Shown here: piece after piece, positions 7,713 through 16,047 of the stretch
Layout of the letters: every line of letters begins with the position of its first letter
Position numbering within the stretch: the stretch's first letter is position 1
Source of the DNA: Colwellia sp. C2M11
Lineage (GTDB): Bacteria; Pseudomonadota; Gammaproteobacteria; Enterobacterales; Alteromonadaceae
Reading direction: 5' to 3'
DNA length: 64,000 bases
NCBI RefSeq assembly: GCF_018860915.1
Contig: NZ_JAHKQD010000039.1
Span: forward strand, 99,775-163,774
Made by a program: the position numbers and the translations under genes
The notes under the pieces: model-generated
Databases searched by the model: none
What the model was told of the DNA's origin: nothing
Seen by the model: only the letters and a program-made list of their open reading frames with translations

Positions 7713-8705
7713 TTAGAATAGATCATCAATCGTTAGTTTAATGTCTTTATTTGTGACTTTTTGTTGTTCTAAGATAGTTTCCCAGCCTATGTTTTTAGAA
7801 GGTTCAATAATATCACTAAGCTCTATACTTTTAAGCTTAAAGGGATTTGTGGACGTAATATTTAATATATCAGCTGCATACCTTAAAGATTCTATAGATA
7901 AATTTGACTCACCTTTTTTTAATGATTTTTTAACGGCATAGTTAATTAGTACCATTAAATTCCTTAAATTCCCTTTGCATGCAACATACATAGCTTTAGC
8001 TATTTCTGAATTAGTTAAGTTAGAACTTTTTTCAAATGGCAACGCTTTATCTACCGCATTTAAGAAACTTAAAAAGTAGTTTCTATTGTCTTTCGATTTA
8101 ATTCTAAAAGGCGCCAAGGATTGACGTAATAAAAACCTCCCCGCTAATTGTTTATTGGTTTGTAAAATCAATTCAGAATAAGGTAAACCGAATAATATAA
8201 TCGGTACTTTAGTTCTGACAATTAACATTTTTAGCCAGTCTGCCACTCTAAATAATACTTTTTTTGTTTTAAATTCAATCATATGTTGAAATTCATCAAT
8301 AATAATCATTTCAACTTGGCAATTTTTAATAAGAACCACTAGCTTGGCTGTTAGTTCTATAATATTGTCACTTTTCGAATAAAATGGATCACCTAAATCG
8401 TATAAGAGTTGTTGGGCTGCTGTAACCGGAGTTGAACTTTCAGGTAAGCTTGTTGATAAAATAGGGATTGTAGAAGCATACTGATTTTCTAAATTAGGTT
8501 TTTCTTTTTGATAGTATTCTATTAATGATGTTTTACCCGATCCAGTATCACCAGTTACGAGCATACATTGTGGATCATTCGTTAATTTACTATCTAATCG
8601 GCAATCTTCTATTAACTCTAAGATTTGGGTTAGTTTTGGACTAAGTACAAATATAGTATTTAGTGACGAAGTAAATGCATTACTCTGAAGGTTTGTATTA
8701 GTCAT
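7713..8705 (-). CDS. tnsC: TnsC, AAA+ transposition regulator
   Basis: This is the AAA+ ATPase that links the target selector (TniQ-Cascade) to the TnsAB transposase. Walker A is GDTGSGKT (residues 52-59) and Walker B MIIIDE (133-138), with a sensor-like IILFG strand and arginine-rich C-terminal helices, in about 330 residues as usual for I-F3. I chose the ATG at 8705, which overlaps the tnsB stop as ATGACTAA. A longer in-frame start at 8747 would extend deep into tnsB. It is the last gene of tnsABC and converges on xre. Confidence 0.95.
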   Translation of the reverse strand: MTNTNLQSNAFTSSLNTIFVLSPKLTQILELIEDCRLDSKLTNDPQCMLVTGDTGSGKTSLIEYYQKEKPNLENQYASTIPILSTSLPESSTPVTAAQQLLYDLGDPFYSKSDNIIELTAKLVVLIKNCQVEMIIIDEFQHMIEFKTKKVLFRVADWLKMLIVRTKVPIILFGLPYSELILQTNKQLAGRFLLRQSLAPFRIKSKDNRNYFLSFLNAVDKALPFEKSSNLTNSEIAKAMYVACKGNLRNLMVLINYAVKKSLKKGESNLSIESLRYAADILNITSTNPFKLKSIELSDIIEPSKNIGWETILEQQKVTNKDIKLTIDDLF

Positions 8706-10545
8706 CTTTAAAATCAACACTCCAGCTGTCATCAAAATCCCAGTCACTATCGTCGTCGTTCATTGGGGGATTATTGCTTTTACTTTCAACAGTATTGTCT
8801 AATGACTCGGATAAAAAGTCTTCGTCTTTTTCAAGATAACGGCTAGCGCGTTTTTTCCCTGTAATTTTAGTCTTCTTACTACTAACAGCATCTTCAACAA
8901 TATTTCTTATTTTGATTCTAGCTTCTATTAAGTCATTTACTTTAAAGTTTTTACCTATATATTTTTGAACATATTTAAGGTGTAATTTATGCTGCCATAA
9001 AGATAGGTTTTCAGTGTATTCACTATCGACTGCTGGTACTTTTATGTATCTTTTATCTTGTTCATATAGAACATATATGTAGCTTAAATCATCAGATAGA
9101 TATTTATATTGTATTTTATGATCACCTAATTGAGCTCTTATACGAGCAAGCTCATCGCTATGATAACGTAGGTATTTAAATATAATCCCTTCTTTTCTTA
9201 ATGTACTGTGAGTTAGGTTTCCCATATAAAAGTCTAACTGACTCTCTGTTCCTTCAAACTTTAGGGGAGGAAATTTTTTACAGGCGTTTGTCCAGCTTAA
9301 TTCTGGAATATTTGTTTTACGTGAGTTTGGTGTGTTTTGATAGATATCTACAACCCATGTAACTAATATTTCTTTTAACACTGATAACGTTAATACAGCA
9401 TGTTTTTGAGGATCATAATCTTCTCTTTCAAAAATATTTGAAAAAGATTTACCTGGTGTACTAGTAAATAAGCTTCGATTTAATGTCCCAAAAAAGCGTT
9501 CAACACTTGGCTTTAACCAAGGCTTTCTTACTGGATTTTGTTTGATATCGATATTCAATTCCAAACACATGTTAACAAAACTTCCACTCCAAAACTCACT
9601 TCCGTTGTCTACAACCAGCTGTTCTGGAATTCCATAAGCAGACCATTCTTTTTTTACTTCAGGATATTCAATTTTTAACCAGGTCTTAGGAATAATTGAG
9701 TTTTTTAACCCGTAACCAACAGAAACTACGCTAGGTGGTTCAAAGCCTATGTAATATCCTGTTATCGATTTGGAATGACGGTCTTTGAATACAGTTAAAT
9801 ATGGTCTACCTAGTGGTAAACTGGATACCTCATCAATTACAAATAGATCTAAGGGAGTATGGTCAACCTCGACACATTCTAAAACTCTAGACGTTTTTAA
9901 TATCATGCCTACTTTTTTAAATTCTTGATCTGCTTTTGCCTTACCTTCAAAAGCTAATTTTTTATCATATGGAGAAACAGCCTTAAACTTTCTTCTTATA
10001 CTTTCATATGATGGGGTAGCTACATTAGCTCCAGTGTTTTTATTATGTTTATAAATAAGCTCTTCTAAATATTTATGGCCATCTGCAATTGACGGTTTTT
10101 CTACACTTAATAAGCGGTCTAAAGCCTCCTGTATAAAGCCATCCACTATGTCTGGCAATCTAACAGAAGAATTTCCTGACTTTTGTTTAGGGATAAGCGA
10201 GATAAGTTTCTGCCCTGATTCTTGATAACTTTTATGCCACCGTGCGAGTGTACGCCAACCAGGAGGATTATCACCTAAGATAATTTGTATTTGTTGAAGA
10301 GGTGCTTCAAGTGATTTTTGAGAAAACACTTTGATATCAAGGTTATATATTTCTTTCAACCAAGAATGTCGACGGATAGCTTCATGCTGTTGTTCTTCTG
10401 AAAAAACAGTAATATCTAAAAATTTCTCTTCTGTTTTATAAGCTTCTTTATAAGCATGAAAAGGTTTTTCATCCACACTATTATTCAGAGCTTCTTTAGA
10501 TTGCTCTTTATTATCAGAAAAAAGAGAATCAAATGAATTAGCCAT
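8698..10545 (-). CDS. tnsB: TnsB, DDE transposase
   Basis: A 615-residue DDE transposase with N-terminal helix-turn-helix regions (about 50-210), an RNase H-like catalytic core and a C-terminal beta-barrel and tail. The catalytic triad is visible as D228 (VEVDHTP), D313 (VVDNGSE) and E349 (LKPSVERFFG). It binds the transposon ends and makes the 3' cuts and strand transfer. The final residues are acidic and aromatic-rich (DDDSDWDFDDSW), matching the TnsB tail that contacts TnsC. The ATG overlaps the tnsA stop as ATGGCTAA, the same coupling as tnsB to tnsC. Confidence 0.96.
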   Translation of the reverse strand: MANSFDSLFSDNKEQSKEALNNSVDEKPFHAYKEAYKTEEKFLDITVFSEEQQHEAIRRHSWLKEIYNLDIKVFSQKSLEAPLQQIQIILGDNPPGWRTLARWHKSYQESGQKLISLIPKQKSGNSSVRLPDIVDGFIQEALDRLLSVEKPSIADGHKYLEELIYKHNKNTGANVATPSYESIRRKFKAVSPYDKKLAFEGKAKADQEFKKVGMILKTSRVLECVEVDHTPLDLFVIDEVSSLPLGRPYLTVFKDRHSKSITGYYIGFEPPSVVSVGYGLKNSIIPKTWLKIEYPEVKKEWSAYGIPEQLVVDNGSEFWSGSFVNMCLELNIDIKQNPVRKPWLKPSVERFFGTLNRSLFTSTPGKSFSNIFEREDYDPQKHAVLTLSVLKEILVTWVVDIYQNTPNSRKTNIPELSWTNACKKFPPLKFEGTESQLDFYMGNLTHSTLRKEGIIFKYLRYHSDELARIRAQLGDHKIQYKYLSDDLSYIYVLYEQDKRYIKVPAVDSEYTENLSLWQHKLHLKYVQKYIGKNFKVNDLIEARIKIRNIVEDAVSSKKTKITGKKRASRYLEKDEDFLSESLDNTVESKSNNPPMNDDDSDWDFDDSWSVDFKDD

Positions 10546-11164
10546 AAGAGTATAAATTACTATCGCATTCTAGTGGTTCAAGTAGATTAGACTCTAAAAG
10601 ACCTTTAGCTAATAAGTCTGCAATATGTGGAATGATTTCAGAAAATGAAGTTTGAGTATTTTCAATTAAGTAAGACAAAGTTAAGTTTTCGGCAGAGATA
10701 GCTAACTTTAATAATTGTTTTTGAAAAGAGGTTAGGTTGTGTTCTAAACGTTGATACCTATGAATTAATTTTAAATTATTTAGTAATGGTTTTACGCGAA
10801 TTTGTTTTTCTGTTATTAATTCTAATTTGATACCTAGATCAAGTGCAGCGACTTGTTTAGCTTCAAATTCAAGTTCGAATTCTTCATATTGAGTTTTACA
10901 GAAAGGTTTTACTTCGTAGAATATTCTATCTTCATTATCAAGTGTTACTAAAAAATCAGGAGTATAACTTCTTATTTGACCGTATAGTTTATAACGAAAG
11001 CCTATAGGTTGGGCTTCATATGTAACTATTTTTTTAGAAAATTCAAAATGAAAGCATGAGTCATATTCTAAAGATGATTCAAGGATCATCATTTTATCGC
11101 ATTTTATACTTGCGAATTTATGAATATTTTTTACTGTTGATTTCTTTAAAGTACGTTTGTACAT
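10538..11164 (-). CDS. tnsA: TnsA endonuclease
   Basis: A 208-residue TnsA-like protein with a restriction-endonuclease fold. Candidate catalytic residues are E33 (SLEYDS), D70 (SYTPDFLV) and K86 (FYEVKP). It makes the 5' cuts at the transposon ends so that movement is cut-and-paste. The C-terminal winged-helix region (about 120-208) is expected to bind TnsC. I use the ATG at 11164; a TTG five codons upstream is possible. It is the first gene of tnsABC, only about 55 bp from the first TnsB site, so its promoter lies within the transposon end. Confidence 0.94.
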   Translation of the reverse strand: MYKRTLKKSTVKNIHKFASIKCDKMMILESSLEYDSCFHFEFSKKIVTYEAQPIGFRYKLYGQIRSYTPDFLVTLDNEDRIFYEVKPFCKTQYEEFELEFEAKQVAALDLGIKLELITEKQIRVKPLLNNLKLIHRYQRLEHNLTSFQKQLLKLAISAENLTLSYLIENTQTSFSEIIPHIADLLAKGLLESNLLEPLECDSNLYSYG

Positions 11165-11173
11165 TTTAATTCC

Positions 11174-11208
11174 AACCAATATGTAATAAACTTACGTAAT
11201 AATTGGTT
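11174..11208. promoter_or_regulatory. Inverted repeat in the tnsABC promoter region
   Basis: AACCAAT (11174-11180) and ATTGGTT (11202-11208) form a 7-bp inverted repeat centred about 27 bp upstream of the tnsA ATG, with the palindrome TTACGTAA (11192-11199) between the arms. This is the only place for the tnsABC promoter inside the element, so it may be an operator. The sequence differs from the repeat next to xre. Confidence 0.35.
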
Positions 11209-11219
11209 AAAAAAAGAAC

Positions 11220-11266
11220 TTTGTCAAGGGATGTTTGTATTTTGTCAAAGGATGGTTGTATCAACA
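11220..11266. repeat. Transposon end with tandem TnsB-binding sites
   Basis: Two 20-bp direct repeats with 18 identical bases lie at 11220-11239 (TTTGTCAAGGGATGTTTGTA) and 11241-11260 (TTTGTCAAAGGATGGTTGTA), followed by the terminal ATCAACA. Read from outside on the minus strand the end is TGTTGATACAACCAT, with the TGT...ACA termini of Tn7-like elements. The sites lie between tnsA and ffs, as expected for the end that lands next to the target. A third site further in is not clear. Confidence 0.88.
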
Positions 11267-11271
11267 AATTT
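11267..11271. other. Predicted 5-bp target-site duplication (AATTT)
   Basis: Tn7-like elements duplicate 5 bp on insertion, and the five bases next to the terminal ACA are AATTT. The second copy would flank the far transposon end outside the window, so this is a prediction only. Confidence 0.45.
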
Positions 11272-11280
11272 CTTAGATTG

Positions 11281-11393
11281 GGTGGCAACCCTAATAGCCA
11301 CACCTCGGCACATGAGTCGTCTGCTGCGGTTGCTTCCTTCCGGACCTGGCCGAGTTCACAGAGTATCATTGCGAGGGGACCAAAAGGGTCACC
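11281..11393 (-). ncRNA. ffs: 4.5S signal recognition particle RNA
   Basis: The minus strand carries the conserved SRP RNA core GGTCCGGAAGGAAGCA with the opposing GCAGCAGACGA side of the hairpin. The outer ends (GGTGACCC and GGGTTGCCACC) pair to close the rod. The length of about 113 nt matches bacterial 4.5S RNA, which with Ffh targets membrane proteins to the membrane. A possible -10 box TAAGAT lies at 11400-11405. The gene is intact. The transposon end lies 14 bp past its 3' end, which is the known safe insertion position for ffs-directed I-F3 elements. Confidence 0.95.
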
Positions 11394-11601
11394 ATAATGA
11401 TCTTAAACAAAGATAAATATTTAGATTGCTTAAGTGGCGCGAATTATCGCTAATCAAATCGATGTATGCAAGCACTACTTAGTTATTTTCTAAGAACCTT
11501 ATACTGCTTGGGTGTTTTTTGTGCAAACATCTAAATATTAACCTTAAACACTCTCTTTTTAGTAAAGTAATTGCTATTAATGTAAATTGATTTTTTACTT
11601 C

Positions 11602-12522
11602 CTAATTAACACCATTTTTTTGTTGAGCCAACTTCTCATGTATCTCTAATAAAATAGATTTTATTACTAAAAGGTTTTCCTTACCTAAGCGTAATAATAA
11701 TTTATCCGAGTCAGGTAGTGCTTCAAGCTCAGGATCTGCAAATTTATACATAACACTTGGGTGAACCAAGGCCATTGATGATTTAGGTAACTCCATATCC
11801 AAAACCCGTGTAATAGCGTCTTGTAAGGTATTAGTAAAGTCATCTTCATAGCCTAATTCACTGTAGGCTTCATTTACCAATGGTTTTATTTCTTCATACC
11901 ACTGAACTAAGGTGTCACTGTCCATCGAACGAAGTAAATCAACATACAAACTAAAACGTTCGCTAGAGCTCTCGCTCCATTGCAAAACATCTTGTGGTGC
12001 TGCTACCACCCCTCCATTTATATTTTGTAAACTAGCGCTATCAGCTTCAGGTGAAAACTTTATCTTAGGCAATATAAATGGGCTATGCTCGTAAGCAACG
12101 ATTCCCTGCGCAAAGTTATCGGTAAAGACAACAAAACGACGAATCATATCTTCACCAACAATAAGAGTAAGTAACTCTTTTCGCCAAGTAATTTCTGGTA
12201 ATTTCACTTTTAACCAGTCATCACTCTTATCCAAAGATGGTAATTGCACTTCTACTGGCGCGACCTCTTCAACTATCTCTTCAATTTCAAATGGCTCTGG
12301 CTCTTGTACTGGTTCAGTTACTATCATTTCAGGCTCTGGCTCAATAACGGGTGTTGGCATCGGCTTTTCAACAACGACAACAGGCGCCGGTTTATTGCCG
12401 GTATATTGCCATGCAAAACCAATAGCAATAATGACAAGGATAATAAAAACGATAAGAGTCCAAGGTGTTTTTTTGAAAGTACCTTGAGAGTTGTCACCTG
12501 GAGATTGATTTGAGTTGTCCAT
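11602..12522 (-). CDS. DUF3014 family membrane-anchored protein
   Basis: A 306-residue protein with one N-terminal membrane segment (TLIVFIILVIIAIGFAWQY, about residues 21-39), then a proline- and glutamate-rich linker with repeated PEPE-type motifs, and a globular C-terminal domain starting near SDDWLKVKLPEITW. This matches the DUF3014 family of gammaproteobacteria, whose function is unknown. The topology suggests an inner-membrane anchor with a periplasmic domain. The ATG at 12522 is preceded by AAAGGTG, and an alternative GTG lies two codons earlier. It is monocistronic, between ffs and a lysR gene. I see no gene in 11394-11601. Confidence 0.8.
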   Translation of the reverse strand: MDNSNQSPGDNSQGTFKKTPWTLIVFIILVIIAIGFAWQYTGNKPAPVVVVEKPMPTPVIEPEPEMIVTEPVQEPEPFEIEEIVEEVAPVEVQLPSLDKSDDWLKVKLPEITWRKELLTLIVGEDMIRRFVVFTDNFAQGIVAYEHSPFILPKIKFSPEADSASLQNINGGVVAAPQDVLQWSESSSERFSLYVDLLRSMDSDTLVQWYEEIKPLVNEAYSELGYEDDFTNTLQDAITRVLDMELPKSSMALVHPSVMYKFADPELEALPDSDKLLLRLGKENLLVIKSILLEIHEKLAQQKNGVN

Positions 12523-12562
12523 GTTCACCTTTACTTATTTGTTATTTACTTAGACTATTAGC

Positions 12563-13453
12563 TCATTCTGGCATAAGCAATTGTTTATTTTGTTGTGCTA
12601 ATACTTTCAAATATTTCCACACTGTTTCTACCTGAGATAAACGTTTACTTTCTGGGTGTGTTACTAGATAAAAGCTACGCACTAATTTAATTTCATCACT
12701 ACAAAGTTTAACTAAGCTAGCATCTTGTTCAGCCAGAAAGCAAGGTAAAATACCAATACCTAGTCCGCTTTTTATTGCACTATACTGACTCGTAATACTT
12801 GTACTTTGAAAACTAGGTTTAATATCTGCACTTAACTCTTTTAAATAAGAGAGTTGTTCAGTAAATAAAAGGTTATCAACGTAACTAACCCATTGATATT
12901 TAGATAGTTGACTAAATTCTACATTTCCTTCTATTTCTTTAAGATAGCTTGCATGCCCGTATAATTGCAACTGATAGTCACAAAGTTTTGTAATAATTGT
13001 TGAAGTGCTCTTTGGCTTTTCAACAGCGATTGCAATATCTGCTTCATTTCGGCTTATTTTTACGTAGCGGGCAAAGTGTACTAGCTCTATTTGAATATTA
13101 GGGAATTCATGTTTAAGTTTTGTTAAGTTAGGCGCAATAAAACAATTACCAAACGCTTCAGTGACACCAATACGAACACGACCGCTATTTAAATCTTTTT
13201 GCTCTTTTATTTCATCGAATGCCTGAACAGCATCAAGCTCCATTCGTCGAGCAAATTGTAATAGCTTTTTACCATCATGCGTTAAGACATGCCCATCTAC
13301 AGTTCGTTCAAATAATTTTGTGGCTAAATTTTCTTCTAGCTTATGCACACGTCTAGAGAGCGTTGATGCATCAATCATCAAACGCTTAGCCGCTATAGAT
13401 AAACGCTCGCTACGCGCGACCTCTAAAAATAATTTTATATCATCCCAGTTCAT
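12563..13453 (-). CDS. LysR-type transcriptional regulator
   Basis: A 296-residue LysR regulator. The N-terminal winged helix (residues 1-60) contains SIAAKRLMIDASTLSRRVHKLEE. The ligand-binding domain follows from about 90 (GRVRIGVTEAFGN). It is divergent from the methylmalonate-semialdehyde dehydrogenase gene across a 132-bp region with LysR-like dyads, so it probably controls that gene and itself. The effector cannot be told from sequence. Confidence 0.92.
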   Translation of the reverse strand: MNWDDIKLFLEVARSERLSIAAKRLMIDASTLSRRVHKLEENLATKLFERTVDGHVLTHDGKKLLQFARRMELDAVQAFDEIKEQKDLNSGRVRIGVTEAFGNCFIAPNLTKLKHEFPNIQIELVHFARYVKISRNEADIAIAVEKPKSTSTIITKLCDYQLQLYGHASYLKEIEGNVEFSQLSKYQWVSYVDNLLFTEQLSYLKELSADIKPSFQSTSITSQYSAIKSGLGIGILPCFLAEQDASLVKLCSDEIKLVRSFYLVTHPESKRLSQVETVWKYLKVLAQQNKQLLMPE

Positions 13454-13482
13454 TATTTGATCATAACAACAAAAACAACTGC

Positions 13483-13514
13483 TTGCAAAAATGCAATAGC
13501 TACTGCATTTATGC
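13483..13514. promoter_or_regulatory. LysR-type operator dyads between lysR and mmsA
   Basis: TTGCA-AAAA-TGCAA (13483-13496) is a perfect dyad that contains the T-N11-A pattern of LysR sites. A second short dyad, GCATTTATGC, follows at 13505-13514. Both lie midway between the divergent starts, as expected for regulatory and activation boxes. Confidence 0.5.
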
Positions 13515-13585
13515 GTATTGCTCAGTAAATGTTAAAAGATTACTTTAGTACCAATTAAAATAAATTACTTGAAAAAAGGACTGTC

Positions 13586-15088
13586 ATGACTGTTAAAGAG
13601 ATTCCACTGATCATCAATGGTGAAAAAGTTCGTTCTACTACAGATACTTGGTTAGACGTTTTAAATCCTGCTACACAAGAAGTAGTTGCCCGAGTACCTA
13701 TAGCAACCAAAAAAGAGGTTGCCGCTGCAGTTGCAAGTGCTGCTGAAGCTTTTAAAAGTTGGTCTAAGGTTTCTTTAACTAACCGTATGCGTATCATGTT
13801 GAATTTTCAACAATTAGTGAGAGAGAATACTCAAGAGCTTGCTGCGTTAGTTACTTTAGAGCATGGTAAAACACTCCCAGATGCTGAAGGCGAAGTTGGT
13901 CGTTCATTAGAGGCTATTGAAAATGCCTGCTCAATTACCCGTTTACAATTAGGTGAAATTGCGAATAACGCAGCATCAGGCGTAGATACTTATACATTGA
14001 ATAAGCCAATTGGTGTTGGTTTAGGCATTACCGCATTTAATTTTCCATTAATGCTGCCATCGTTTATGTTCCCACCTGCTATTGCTTGTGGTAATACGTT
14101 TATTTTAAAACCATCAGAACAAGCACCTTCATCAACAATTCTACTTGTTGAATTAGCACTTCAAGCAGGTATTCCAGCCGGTGTATTGAATGTTGTTCAT
14201 GGTGATGCTGATGTCGTTAATCAATTAATTGAAGCTGAGCCAGTAAAAGCAGTGTCATTCATTGGTTCAACTGGTGTTGGTACACACGTATATAACCATG
14301 CGACTAAACACGGTAAACGTGCCCAATCTATGATGGGTGCTAAAAACCATATGGTCATTATGCCTGACGCAAATAAAGATCGTGCTATTAATGATTTACT
14401 TGGTTCAGCCTTTGGTGCAGCAGGACAGCGCTGCATGGCTAACCCTGTAACAATTCTAGTAGGTGAAACTCGAAACTGGCTACCTGAAATTGTTGAACGA
14501 GCAAAACAAATGAAAATTGGCCCAGGTACGCAACGAGATGCCGATTTAGGCCCGGTTGTTTCACCACAAGCTAAAGCTCGTATTATTAGCATACTCGACA
14601 GCGGCGTTGAACAAGGTGCTACTATGCTAATTGACGGTAGAAATTGTCAGGTTGAAGGTTATCCAAACGGCAATTTTGTCGGACCAACCTTATTTACTAA
14701 TGTAACTACCGATATGGACATTTATACTCAAGAAATTTTTGGTCCGGCCTTATGTGTATTAGAAGCTGAAACATTAGATGAAGCGATTGAGATAATTAAT
14801 GCCAATCCAAATGGTAATGGCACGTCTTTGTTTACTTCTTCTGGCTGGGCAGCACGAAAATTTGAAAATGAAATAGATGTTGGTCAAGTGGGTATTAACG
14901 TACCTATTCCTGTACCAGTAGCCTATTTCAGCTTTACCGGCTCACGTGGCTCTAAATTAGGTGATTTAGGACCTAACGGTAAGCAAGTAATCAGCTTTTG
15001 GACTTATACAAAATCAGTAACCGCTCGTTGGTTCGAACCAGACCATCAAGATGGCTCTGAAATTCACTCAACGATTAGCATGAAGTAA
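13586..15088 (+). CDS. mmsA: CoA-acylating methylmalonate-semialdehyde dehydrogenase
   Basis: A 500-residue aldehyde dehydrogenase of the MmsA type, which converts methylmalonate semialdehyde or malonate semialdehyde with CoA and NAD to propionyl-CoA or acetyl-CoA and CO2 in valine, beta-alanine and inositol breakdown. Seen: the NAD-binding FNFPLMLP and SFIGSTGVG segments and the catalytic C283 in [11 protein letters not shown], which has the RCM sequence typical of this subfamily. A ribosome-binding AAAGGA precedes the ATG. It is single, without the mmsB, acyl-CoA dehydrogenase or enoyl-CoA hydratase genes often next to it. Confidence 0.93.
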   Translation: MTVKEIPLIINGEKVRSTTDTWLDVLNPATQEVVARVPIATKKEVAAAVASAAEAFKSWSKVSLTNRMRIMLNFQQLVRENTQELAALVTLEHGKTLPDAEGEVGRSLEAIENACSITRLQLGEIANNAASGVDTYTLNKPIGVGLGITAFNFPLMLPSFMFPPAIACGNTFILKPSEQAPSSTILLVELALQAGIPAGVLNVVHGDADVVNQLIEAEPVKAVSFIGSTGVGTHVYNHATKHGKRAQSMMGAKNHMVIMPDANKDRAINDLLGSAFGAAGQRCMANPVTILVGETRNWLPEIVERAKQMKIGPGTQRDADLGPVVSPQAKARIISILDSGVEQGATMLIDGRNCQVEGYPNGNFVGPTLFTNVTTDMDIYTQEIFGPALCVLEAETLDEAIEIINANPNGNGTSLFTSSGWAARKFENEIDVGQVGINVPIPVPVAYFSFTGSRGSKLGDLGPNGKQVISFWTYTKSVTARWFEPDHQDGSEIHSTISMK

Positions 15089-15118
15089 GTTTCAAACAAC
15101 TAATAATCAATAATTAAT

Positions 15119-15147
15119 GGGTAACGGGTAACGGGTAACGGGTAACG
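15119..15147. repeat. Four tandem 7-bp repeats (GGGTAAC)
   Basis: GGGTAAC occurs four times head to tail from 15119 to 15146. The last unit merges into a stem: GGTAACGAAG pairs with CTTTGTTATCC (loop ATAAAG), ending near 15167. The site lies between the convergent mmsA and DTW-domain genes, so the hairpin may help end transcription from either side, though no T-run follows. Short perfect repeats of this kind can change in copy number by slippage. Confidence 0.75.
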
Positions 15148-15185
15148 AAGATAAAGCTTTGTTATCCGTTATTCATTCTACTTTA

Positions 15186-15953
15186 TTAAATATCGCCTTC
15201 TTGTAGAAAATTTTGATAGTTCTCAATAGCACTTGAATTACCTTTATTACGTTGGCAAACACTTTTTTGATATTGATAATTAAAAACATCAAACCATAAA
15301 TCAAGTAAATGTCCGTTATCTTTCTCACCAAACATATCAAGTACTCTAGCGGCAACTTCAGCCGTTGAAAATTGATGCTCTAATTCAGTTTTTCTCACGG
15401 TATAACGAGAGTCGTTGCCGACAGGTGATGATAAGTTATCAACCAAGCTTTTGGGATCAAAAGAAACAAGAGGAAACTTATCTAAATAAGGACTCTTTCG
15501 AAACATCTTTTTAGCTTCTCGCCAACTGCCATCAAGCATAATAAATAAAGGTTTTTTTCCTTCATCACATACCACAGTATTAGAATTAACTTCGCGGTTA
15601 TTGTCAGCATATTCTTGAGGAAAAACAACAAAAGGTTGCCATTGCTCATCATCAAGCACTGCTTGTAATTCGTCATTTTTGGTTGTACGTGACCATAAAA
15701 AAGCAAAAGTATCAGGAATTAAATCAGCTATCAACTTTCCCGTATTACTTGGTTTTAATACTTCAGTGTCATACATCAACAGTAGGAAGCCTGCATTGGT
15801 TTTCACAGTGCCCTTGGCTGGGGCAATAGCGCAAATGCAATATTGCTTAGCTAAGCGGCAGAGTTCACAGCGTATAACTCGCTGTCCTCGTGCTTTATAT
15901 GTGGTGGTACTTAAGCTTTTTCTAAATAGGTGTAATTGATGAACAGCGTGCAT
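15186..15953 (-). CDS. DTW domain protein, probable tRNA-uridine aminocarboxypropyltransferase
   Basis: A 255-residue DTW-domain protein. It has the N-terminal cysteine cluster (RCELCRLAKQYCIC), the family's PSNTGKLI-like segment and the name-giving motif in the form DGSWREAKKM. Members such as E. coli TapT transfer the 3-amino-3-carboxypropyl group of SAM to a uridine in the tRNA variable loop (acp3U). Which tRNA site this copy modifies is not determined by sequence. It is monocistronic and convergent with mmsA. Confidence 0.82.
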   Translation of the reverse strand: MHAVHQLHLFRKSLSTTTYKARGQRVIRCELCRLAKQYCICAIAPAKGTVKTNAGFLLLMYDTEVLKPSNTGKLIADLIPDTFAFLWSRTTKNDELQAVLDDEQWQPFVVFPQEYADNNREVNSNTVVCDEGKKPLFIMLDGSWREAKKMFRKSPYLDKFPLVSFDPKSLVDNLSSPVGNDSRYTVRKTELEHQFSTAEVAARVLDMFGEKDNGHLLDLWFDVFNYQYQKSVCQRNKGNSSAIENYQNFLQEGDI

Positions 15954-16047
15954 GAAGGATTAAATAAAAATGAAAAGGCTTATTAATGATAACATTACTA
16001 AGCCTTGGAAATAATAAATATAAAACGCCTAAAGTTAAAAACGATAA

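Larger units (their letters stand above)
1..11266. mobile_element. Type I-F3 CRISPR-associated Tn7-like transposon (CAST), tnsA-side end
   Basis: The region combines tnsA, tnsB and tnsC reading inward from one boundary with cas8f/5f, cas7f, cas6f and a type I-F array reading toward them, and cargo between. No cas1 or cas2-3 is visible, which is characteristic of transposon-encoded I-F3 systems that use Cascade for targeting rather than cleavage. The right boundary at 11266 starts (minus strand) with TGTTGATACAACCAT, the terminus I recall for the Vibrio I-F3 element Tn6677, and is followed by tandem TnsB-like sites. It lies 14 bp from the 3' end of ffs. The far end, and the tniQ expected upstream of cas8, fall before position 1, so the full size is unknown but at least 11.3 kb. 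Confidence 0.93.

Noticed and set aside
8706..8747. Longer TnsC start at 8747
   Set aside because: It would add 14 residues translated from within tnsB. The ATG at 8705 gives the same 8-base stop-start overlap as tnsA to tnsB.
11166..11416. Three overlapping open frames on both strands across the transposon end and ffs
   Set aside because: They cover the 4.5S RNA gene and TnsB sites and have no family resemblance or ribosome-binding site.
14221..14592. Minus-strand frame of 123 codons inside mmsA
   Set aside because: It is fully contained in a strongly conserved aldehyde dehydrogenase gene and looks like an antisense shadow.
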